Origin: Burkholderia sp. OK233 | GTDB lineage: Bacteria; Pseudomonadota; Gammaproteobacteria; Burkholderiales; Burkholderiaceae | Assembly (NCBI RefSeq): GCF_900230185.1 | Contig: NZ_OCSR01000002.1 | Location: forward strand, 1,736,001-1,800,000 | Length of the DNA stretch: 64,000 nucleotides | Reading direction: 5' to 3' | Shown here: positions 58,884 to 64,000 of the stretch, one piece after another | How the letters are laid out: each line of letters opens with the position of its first letter | Numbering within the stretch: position 1 is the stretch's first letter | The notes under the pieces: generated by a model | The model's database searches: none | What the model was told of the DNA's origin: nothing | Seen by the model: only the letters and a program-made list of their open reading frames with translations | Made by a program: the position numbers and the translations under genes

Positions 58884-59948
58884 TCAATGTGTATGACGAT
58901 GATGAATATCCGGGAAATGCGCGTGCGCATGCGTGATCGGCGCATGGGAATGCGGATGGGTGTGCGGCTCGTCGCCGTCCCAGGCGAAATCATGCTCGTG
59001 CTGGTGATGCGCGTCGTGCCGGTGACGATGCGTGTGGTCTAGCGGGGCATGCGTGTGCGGATGCTCGTGACGTTCGCGGATGTGCAGCCAGACACCCAGC
59101 GTCATCAGGGCAGCGGCCACCCAGAACAGCGGCGGTGGCATCTCCGGCCAGAGCAGCCACGACAAGGTCACGCCAAATAGTGGTGCGACCGAGAAATAGG
59201 CGCCGGTACGCGCGCTGCCGAGATTGCGCAGCGCGACGACGAACAGCACGAGACTCACGCCGTAGCCCGCGAAACCCGTCAGCATGGCGAGCGCGACGGT
59301 CGCGGCCTCGGGCCATGCTGCACCAAAAGTGAGCGCGAGCGTCACGTTGACCGACCCGGCCACGAGCCCTTTTACGCAGGCAATGAACATGGCGTCGTGA
59401 GTCGACACTTTGCGCGTGAGATTGTTGTCGATTGCCCAGCAGGCGCAGGCACCGACCAGCAGCAGTGTGCCGGGCGGCAGGCCGGCCGCACCGGGCTGCC
59501 ACGACAATGCCACGCCGCCCGCGACGATCGCGGCCATGCCCAGGAACACCTGAATGTCGACGTTCTCGCGAAACACGATCCACGCGATCAGTGCTGTGAA
59601 TACGCCTTCGAGATTCAGCAGCAGTGAGCCGGTGGCGGCCGGCGTCGTTTTCAGACCCAGCATCAACAGTGCCGGTCCAGCGACACCGCCGGCCACGATC
59701 GCGCCGGCGAGCCACGGCACTTCGCGCACCGGGAAGCGGTGGTGACTGACCGGTTGCCCGTTCGCCTGACCTTTCAGGCGGCGCGCCAGAATCACGGCGG
59801 CAAGGCCCGTGCCGCTGCCGAGGTAGAACAGTCCGGCCAGCAAAAACGGCGACAGCGAGCCTAGCAGCGCCTTGGCGAGCGGCGTGGTCGCACCGAACAA
59901 GGCGGCTGCGAGCAGGGCAGTGAAAGCGGCGTTGAAGCGAGTCGGCAT
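58884..59948 (-). CDS. EamA-family transporter with His-rich C-terminal tail
   Basis: A 354-residue membrane protein. Ten TM helices in two EamA repeats: ALLAAALFGATTPLAKALLGSLSPFLLAGLFYLGS, LNLEGVFTALIAWIVFRENVD, GACACWAIDNNLTRKVS and the second repeat end AYFSVAPLFGVTLSWLLWPEMP. The last 55 residues are His, Asp and Pro-rich (HEHPHTHAPLDHTHRHRHD and more), typical of nickel, cobalt or zinc binding tails. CnrT-like DMT proteins are metal exporters; metal export is likely but not shown. The start at 59948 is preferred over far upstream codons. Confidence 0.88.
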   Translation of the reverse strand: MPTRFNAAFTALLAAALFGATTPLAKALLGSLSPFLLAGLFYLGSGTGLAAVILARRLKGQANGQPVSHHRFPVREVPWLAGAIVAGGVAGPALLMLGLKTTPAATGSLLLNLEGVFTALIAWIVFRENVDIQVFLGMAAIVAGGVALSWQPGAAGLPPGTLLLVGACACWAIDNNLTRKVSTHDAMFIACVKGLVAGSVNVTLALTFGAAWPEAATVALAMLTGFAGYGVSLVLFVVALRNLGSARTGAYFSVAPLFGVTLSWLLWPEMPPPLFWVAAALMTLGVWLHIRERHEHPHTHAPLDHTHRHRHDAHHQHEHDFAWDGDEPHTHPHSHAPITHAHAHFPDIHHRHTH

Positions 59949-60111
59949 GGGAGGAAGATTCGGAGGAGGCAGACGTTGCCGACACGATACCGCTATCGGG
60001 CCGCGGACGCCTAACTCCATTGAACCGGCGATCGGGCTGGAAATCCCGGCCGCGCGCATCCGATCCTGCCCTTGCAGCGTATAACCCGTATCGCCCTCGA
60101 ACGAGAACCCC

Positions 60112-60888
60112 ATGCCGCCACTTGCCGCCGCCGTGATCGCCCTGATTGGGCTCGTCCTGATCTTCAGCGCCGTCTGGACGTGGCAGTTGAAGACCGGGAA
60201 CGCCGGCATGGTCGACCCGGTCTGGGCCTATTCGCTCGGACTGGTCGCGGTCTTCTACGCCGTACTCGGCAACGGCGATCCGGTATCGCGTGCCCTGACT
60301 GCGCTGGGTGGCCTGGTTTGGGGCGTGCGGCTCGGCACGCATCTGTGGAAACGCAATTTCGGCAAGCCCGAAGACGCGCGCTATCGCCGCTTCCGTAAAG
60401 AATGGGGCGACAAGGCAGCCAGCAAGATGTTCTGGTTTTTCCAGGTGCAAGTCGCGATTTCGATGCTGCTGTCAATCGCGTTTCTGGTGCCGTCGTACCG
60501 GAGTAGTCCACCGGCTATCGGCTGGATCGTGCTGGCGGTTGTGGTGTGGATCGCATCGGTAGTCGGCGAAGGCATCGCGGACCGTCAATTAAAGCGCTTC
60601 ACGCGGGACCCGGCCAATCACAGCACCGTGTGCCGCGTCGGCCTGTGGCGCTATTCGCGGCATCCGAATTACTTCTTCGAATGCGTGCATTGGCTTGCTT
60701 ACATCGCGCTGTCGATCGGCACGCCCTGGGGTTGGTTCACGCTGTTGCCGCCGGTGCTGATGGCGTTTCTGCTGCTGAAGCTCTCCGGCATCCCGCTGCT
60801 CGAAGAAAGCATGGCGAAAAGGCGCGCCGGTTACGCCGATTACATGCGCACAACCAGCGCGCTGATTCCGTGGCCGCCGCGGCATTGA
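60112..60888 (+). CDS. DUF1295 membrane protein (steroid-reductase-like fold)
   Basis: A 258-residue membrane protein with six to seven TM helices. The C-terminal VGLWRYSRHPNYFFECVHWLAYIALS and the last part GIPLLEESMAKRRAGYADYMRTTSALIPW are the DUF1295/ICMT-type signature (RHPNY, then the EE and Y motif). The fold is shared with isoprenylcysteine methyltransferases and 5-alpha reductases. It starts a plus-strand unit with the Cfa-type methyltransferase gene 76 bases downstream; together they may modify membrane fatty acids. Confidence 0.9.
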   Translation: MPPLAAAVIALIGLVLIFSAVWTWQLKTGNAGMVDPVWAYSLGLVAVFYAVLGNGDPVSRALTALGGLVWGVRLGTHLWKRNFGKPEDARYRRFRKEWGDKAASKMFWFFQVQVAISMLLSIAFLVPSYRSSPPAIGWIVLAVVVWIASVVGEGIADRQLKRFTRDPANHSTVCRVGLWRYSRHPNYFFECVHWLAYIALSIGTPWGWFTLLPPVLMAFLLLKLSGIPLLEESMAKRRAGYADYMRTTSALIPWPPRH

Positions 60889-60964
60889 GACGAGCCAGCC
60901 AAGGCACGCGCGTGTTCACGTTCATGTTCAGGAAAGTCCAGAAAAACGCCAGGGAGTCAGCCTC

Positions 60965-62068
60965 ATGAGCTTTTCCACCACCGACCATACAATGCCGCCT
61001 TCGTCGCCCGTCGAGCCGCGCGACGGTTGGCTGATCCAGAGCTGCGAACGCGGCTGGCTGCCCGACAGCCTGATCCGTTTCGGCATGCGCCAGCTGATGC
61101 GCCAGCGTTTGCGCGACGAAGCGGTCGACAACGGCGAGGTGCGGGCGCAACGGCTCAACCGTCTGCTGGACGACTTGCGCGCGAGTCCGATTGCCATCGA
61201 AACGCAGGCCGCCAACACGCAGCATTACGAGGTGCCGGCTTCGTTCTTCCACGCGCATCTCGGACCGCATCTCAAGTATTCGTGCTGTATGTACCCGACA
61301 GGCAATGAGACGCTCGCACAAGCCGAAGCGGCGATGCTCGAGCGCTACGCCGAACGCGCGGAACTGGCCGACGGCCAGCGGATTCTCGATCTTGGTTGCG
61401 GGTGGGGCTCGCTGTCGTTGTGGCTGGCGGCGCATTATCCGCGCGCGCAGATCGTCGCGCTGTCGAATTCGCATGGGCAACGCGCATTCATCGAAGCGCG
61501 TGCGGCGGAGTTCGGTCTGCACAACCTCTCGGTGGTCACGGGCAATGTCGTCTATTTCGAATTCGACGAAGCGCAGCTTGGCGGCGGTTTCGATCGCGTG
61601 GTGTCGATCGAGATGTTCGAGCACATGAAGAACTACGGGCTGTTGCTTGCCAGGATTTCACGCTGGATGCGCGACGACGCGAAGCTGTTCGTGCATATCT
61701 TCGTGCATCGCACGCTTGCGTACCACTTTCAGGTGCAGGGAGGCAACGACTGGATGTCGAAGTACTTTTTCACCGGCGGCACGATGCCCTCCGAAGCGCT
61801 CCTGCTGAACTTTCAGGACGATCTGCGAATGGAGCGGCAGTGGTGGGTGAACGGCACGCACTACGAGCACACGGCGAATCATTGGCTAGCCGCGCTCGAC
61901 GCAGCGCGTGACCGCGTGATGCCGATGCTGGTCCATACATATGGCGCGCGCGATGCGCCCGTATGGTTTAAGAGGTGGCGGATGTTTTATATGGCCGTGG
62001 CCGAGTTGTTCGGCTACGCGAACGGGAACGAGTGGGGCGTGGGACACTATCGGTTTGTAAAACGTTAA
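60965..62068 (+). CDS. Cyclopropane-fatty-acyl-phospholipid synthase-family methyltransferase
   Basis: A 367-residue SAM enzyme. NTQHYEVPASFFHAHLGPHLKYSCCMYPTG, ILDLGCGWGSLSLWLAAHYP (SAM loop), NLSVVTGN, VSIEMFEHMKNYG and FVHIFVHRT are the CfaS family blocks. It is shorter than E. coli Cfa (382) and its N-terminal region differs, so it may act on a related unsaturated lipid. Two cysteines in SCCMYP are conserved. Follows the DUF1295 gene; a uracil-DNA-glycosylase-like gene follows by about 25 bases. Confidence 0.9.
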   Translation: MSFSTTDHTMPPSSPVEPRDGWLIQSCERGWLPDSLIRFGMRQLMRQRLRDEAVDNGEVRAQRLNRLLDDLRASPIAIETQAANTQHYEVPASFFHAHLGPHLKYSCCMYPTGNETLAQAEAAMLERYAERAELADGQRILDLGCGWGSLSLWLAAHYPRAQIVALSNSHGQRAFIEARAAEFGLHNLSVVTGNVVYFEFDEAQLGGGFDRVVSIEMFEHMKNYGLLLARISRWMRDDAKLFVHIFVHRTLAYHFQVQGGNDWMSKYFFTGGTMPSEALLLNFQDDLRMERQWWVNGTHYEHTANHWLAALDAARDRVMPMLVHTYGARDAPVWFKRWRMFYMAVAELFGYANGNEWGVGHYRFVKR

Positions 62069-62093
62069 ACCGAATCCTGACCCGCCCCTTGGT

Positions 62094-62693
62094 ATGACCG
62101 CAAGGAAACCCATCTCACTGAACACGTTGTTGCACGACATTCGCGCCTGTACGGTGTGCGCGCCGGTGTTGCCACATGCGCCGCGGCCGATCGTCGTGGC
62201 GTCGGCTGATTCGCGCATTCTGATCATCGGGCAGGCGCCCGGTGCGCGCGTGCATGCTTCAGGCATTCCATGGAGCGACGCGAGTGGCGCACGTTTGCGC
62301 AACTGGCTTGAGGTCTCCGACGAGACCTTTTACGATGCCTCGAAATTTGCCATCGTGCCGATGGGTTTCTGCTTTCCGGGCAGAGGCGCGAGTGGCGATT
62401 TGCCGCCGCGGCCCGAATGCGCCGCGCTTTGGCATCAGGCCTTGCTCGCCCAGTTGCGCGAGGTGCGGCTCACGTTGCTGATTGGTCAATACGCGCAGCG
62501 TTTTGGCCTCGGTGACGCGTTCGGGCCGACGCTAACCGATACGCTGCTGCGCTGGCGAGATTACGGTCCCCGCGTGATGCCGCTTCCGCACCCCTCGCCG
62601 CGCAATATCGCCTGGTTCAAACGCAATCCGTGGTTCGAAGCGGATGTATTGCCGACTTTGCGGGCGCGGGTTGGTGCGGCGCTCCAGGAATGA
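62094..62693 (+). CDS. Uracil-DNA-glycosylase-family protein
   Basis: A 199-residue UDG-superfamily protein: ILIIGQAPGARVHASGIPWSDASGARLRNWL (motif A, with the GQAPG stretch) and MPLPHPSPRNIAWFKRNPWFE (motif B, HPSPRN). Cysteines in RACTVCAP and later could bind an Fe-S cluster as in family 4/5, but not all four positions are clear. Removal of uracil or related bases from DNA is the family role; some relatives have lost activity. Start at 62094. Confidence 0.82.
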   Translation: MTARKPISLNTLLHDIRACTVCAPVLPHAPRPIVVASADSRILIIGQAPGARVHASGIPWSDASGARLRNWLEVSDETFYDASKFAIVPMGFCFPGRGASGDLPPRPECAALWHQALLAQLREVRLTLLIGQYAQRFGLGDAFGPTLTDTLLRWRDYGPRVMPLPHPSPRNIAWFKRNPWFEADVLPTLRARVGAALQE

Positions 62694-62862
62694 TTCGCCT
62701 CGCGCCGTCGAAATAATCTGAAACACACAATTAAGCGCCTGGCGGAATAAAACGGCAAACTGATGCGTTTGCTTCATACCGTCGGCGTGATCAGACCTGC
62801 TGCGGCAGGGCCAAATTTTCAAACAGCTTTCGCCAGAAAACCATTTGCAGACGGAACGACCA

Positions 62863-63462
62863 ATGAATACTCACGCCGACTCCCTGACCGATCCGACCGG
62901 CACACCGCTGGCGTCGCGCTATACCCGTACGGCGATGACGCTGCACTGGCTGATCGCGCTGCTGATGATCGGCAATGTCGTACTCGGCCTGAGCGCGGAA
63001 TCATGGCCCGACGACTGGGTGCGTCCGGTGGTTGATACCCATAAGTCGATCGGCATCACAGTGCTTGGTCTCGCGCTGATGCGCATCTTGTGGCGCGTGA
63101 CGCACAAGCCGCCGCCGTTGCCGCGAGAGTTTCCGTCGTGGGAAAAGATCGCCGCGCACGTTGCCCATTTCCTGCTGTATCTGCTGATGATTGCACTGCC
63201 GCTATCCGGCTGGCTGCACGATTCCGCGTGGAAAGATGCCGCCACGCATCCGATGCACCTGTTCAATCTGTTTCCCTGGCCGCGCATCGGCTATGTGATG
63301 AATCTCGACCCGGTGCTCAAGGAGACTCTGCACGACCGCTTCGGCGCCTTGCATACGTGGCTTGGCTACGCGCTATACGCGTTGCTGGCCATGCATATCG
63401 GCGGCGCGTTGAAGCATCAATGGATCGACCGCAAGTCGGTTCTGAAACGGATGGTGCCGTAA
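62863..63462 (+). CDS. Cytochrome b561
   Basis: A 199-residue diheme-type membrane cytochrome. Helix 1 TLHWLIALLMIGNVVLGLS with His, helix 2 DTHKSIGITVLGLALMRILWR with His, AAHVAHFLLYLLMIALPLSGWL with His, and GALHTWLGYALYALLAMHIGGALKH with His residues, four expected ligands. The domain is of bacterial cytochrome b561 type (YodB). It probably passes electrons from quinol to periplasmic acceptors. The ATG at 62863 has weak GGAA upstream; an in-frame TTG lies 18 bases earlier. Confidence 0.9.
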   Translation: MNTHADSLTDPTGTPLASRYTRTAMTLHWLIALLMIGNVVLGLSAESWPDDWVRPVVDTHKSIGITVLGLALMRILWRVTHKPPPLPREFPSWEKIAAHVAHFLLYLLMIALPLSGWLHDSAWKDAATHPMHLFNLFPWPRIGYVMNLDPVLKETLHDRFGALHTWLGYALYALLAMHIGGALKHQWIDRKSVLKRMVP

Positions 63463-63532
63463 GCACCGTCACGCTGCTTTCTATCTCGCTGTCTACCTGA
63501 TAACCGCATCAACGACGGACTCAGCAGTCATT

Positions 63533-64000
63533 TTGAAGAAAACTCTGGAACAGGCACTCGCCCTTGCATCCCCACGCATTCTGCCGCGTCCCACTACGCT
63601 GCTGAGCACGCTGATTCATTTCAGCGTCGTCGTGCTGTGGTTGCTGCTGTTTGCACGCGCATTCTTTCTGCAAGGCGTGGTGGCGTGGTCGACCGGCATT
63701 GCGTACGTCGTGTACGACACGTTGCTGCTTGCGTTCGTCACCTGGAAAACGCTACCGTTGATGCGGCCCACGCCGCCGCTCGAGCCGGACTTCGATGCGC
63801 GCGACTTGCCGGGCATGGGTGTGATCGTCGCGTCGCATAACGAGGCGACGGTATTGCCGGTGACGCTCGCCGCGCTGCTGCGCCAGACGCATGGCCCGGC
63901 GCAAATTGTGATCGCCGACGACGGGTCCACCGATGCCACCCATGCGCTGCTCACCGAACGCTTTGGCCTCACTGCCGCAGCGGACGGCGTGCTGAGCGCG
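63533..64000 (+). CDS. Family 2 glycosyltransferase (partial, runs off right edge)
   Basis: About 156 residues of an incomplete protein starting at a TTG codon (KKTLEQALALASPRILPRP...). Two hydrophobic segments (TLIHFSVVVLWLLLFARAFFL and TGIAYVVYDTLLLAFVTW) lead into a GT-A domain: MGVIVASHNEATVLPVTLAALLRQTHG, then IVIADDGSTDATHALLTE. The rest is outside the window. Such N-terminal membrane glycosyltransferases make polysaccharides or lipid-linked sugars. The TTG start is inferred from the coding pattern; no ATG is near. Confidence 0.8.
   Translation, partial: MKKTLEQALALASPRILPRPTTLLSTLIHFSVVVLWLLLFARAFFLQGVVAWSTGIAYVVYDTLLLAFVTWKTLPLMRPTPPLEPDFDARDLPGMGVIVASHNEATVLPVTLAALLRQTHGPAQIVIADDGSTDATHALLTERFGLTAAADGVLSA

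Overview
The window is high-GC, densely packed bacterial DNA. It carries a hopanoid gene cluster, Burkholderia-type small proteins, many IclR/SDR/Rieske catabolic genes and a general porin. Together these point to a chromosome of a Burkholderia/Paraburkholderia-type betaproteobacterium. This placement is an inference from gene content. No rRNA, tRNA, IS element, prophage or CRISPR array was seen.

Region 1 (1-11.8 kb) is a sugar or polyol regulon. One operon on the minus strand encodes an ABC importer (permease, lipoprotein binding protein, ATPase running off the left edge). A second minus-strand operon encodes another complete ABC importer followed by a sorbitol/xylitol-type dehydrogenase, a xylulokinase-type FGGY kinase and a ribulose-phosphate-epimerase-like protein. 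A DeoR-family regulator and a 6-phospho-3-hexuloisomerase-like SIS protein lie on the plus strand. Three copies of a related direct-repeat motif sit in front of these units and probably tie them together. The likely flow is polyol import, oxidation to a ketose, phosphorylation, then epimerisation/isomerisation into central sugar phosphates; the substrate is not evident.

Region 2 (11.9-22.9 kb) is a hopanoid locus: mlaA-like lipoprotein, hpnN, hpnM, hpnH, an ispH copy, hpnC, hpnB and hpnA, plus one unknown Ala-rich protein. hpnD, hpnE and shc are not in the window. HpnC has Gly in place of the first Asp of its first metal-binding motif.

Region 3 (23-35 kb) is mixed housekeeping and hypothetical genes: acylphosphatase, EgtD-like methyltransferase, EamA transporter, Mpo1-like protein, a Crp/Fnr regulator broken by one extra A, a lytic transglycosylase, a DapA-family aldolase, a DRGH nuclease, a phospholipase C/acid phosphatase-family enzyme and several small proteins.

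Region 4 (35.2-51.2 kb) is the most interesting part: a catabolic cluster bounded by an IclR regulator and a porin. It holds a Rieske ferredoxin, a small recombinase-HTH-like protein, a Rieske oxygenase alpha subunit, two SDRs, a cupin, a C-C-hydrolase-like protein, a second IclR paralogue, a ThDP enzyme, an aspartate-dehydrogenase-like enzyme, an aldehyde dehydrogenase, a two-domain extradiol dioxygenase, a flavin ferredoxin reductase and an AAHS-type MFS transporter. Four junctions have the same 8-nt stop/start overlap. The gene set reads as a complete uptake, ring oxygenation, meta-cleavage and side-product pathway, probably for an aromatic, possibly nitrogen-bearing, acid that I cannot name. 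A perfect 6+6 inverted repeat lies at the promoter.

Region 5 (51.3-64 kb) has an HscC-type Hsp70 with a J-like membrane protein, a GNAT acetyltransferase, a MocR-type regulator next to a sarcosine-oxidase-like flavoenzyme, a DUF3562-like protein, an EamA transporter with a His-rich tail, a DUF1295 protein with a Cfa-type methyltransferase, a uracil-DNA-glycosylase-like protein, a cytochrome b561 and the start of a family 2 glycosyltransferase that continues past the right edge.
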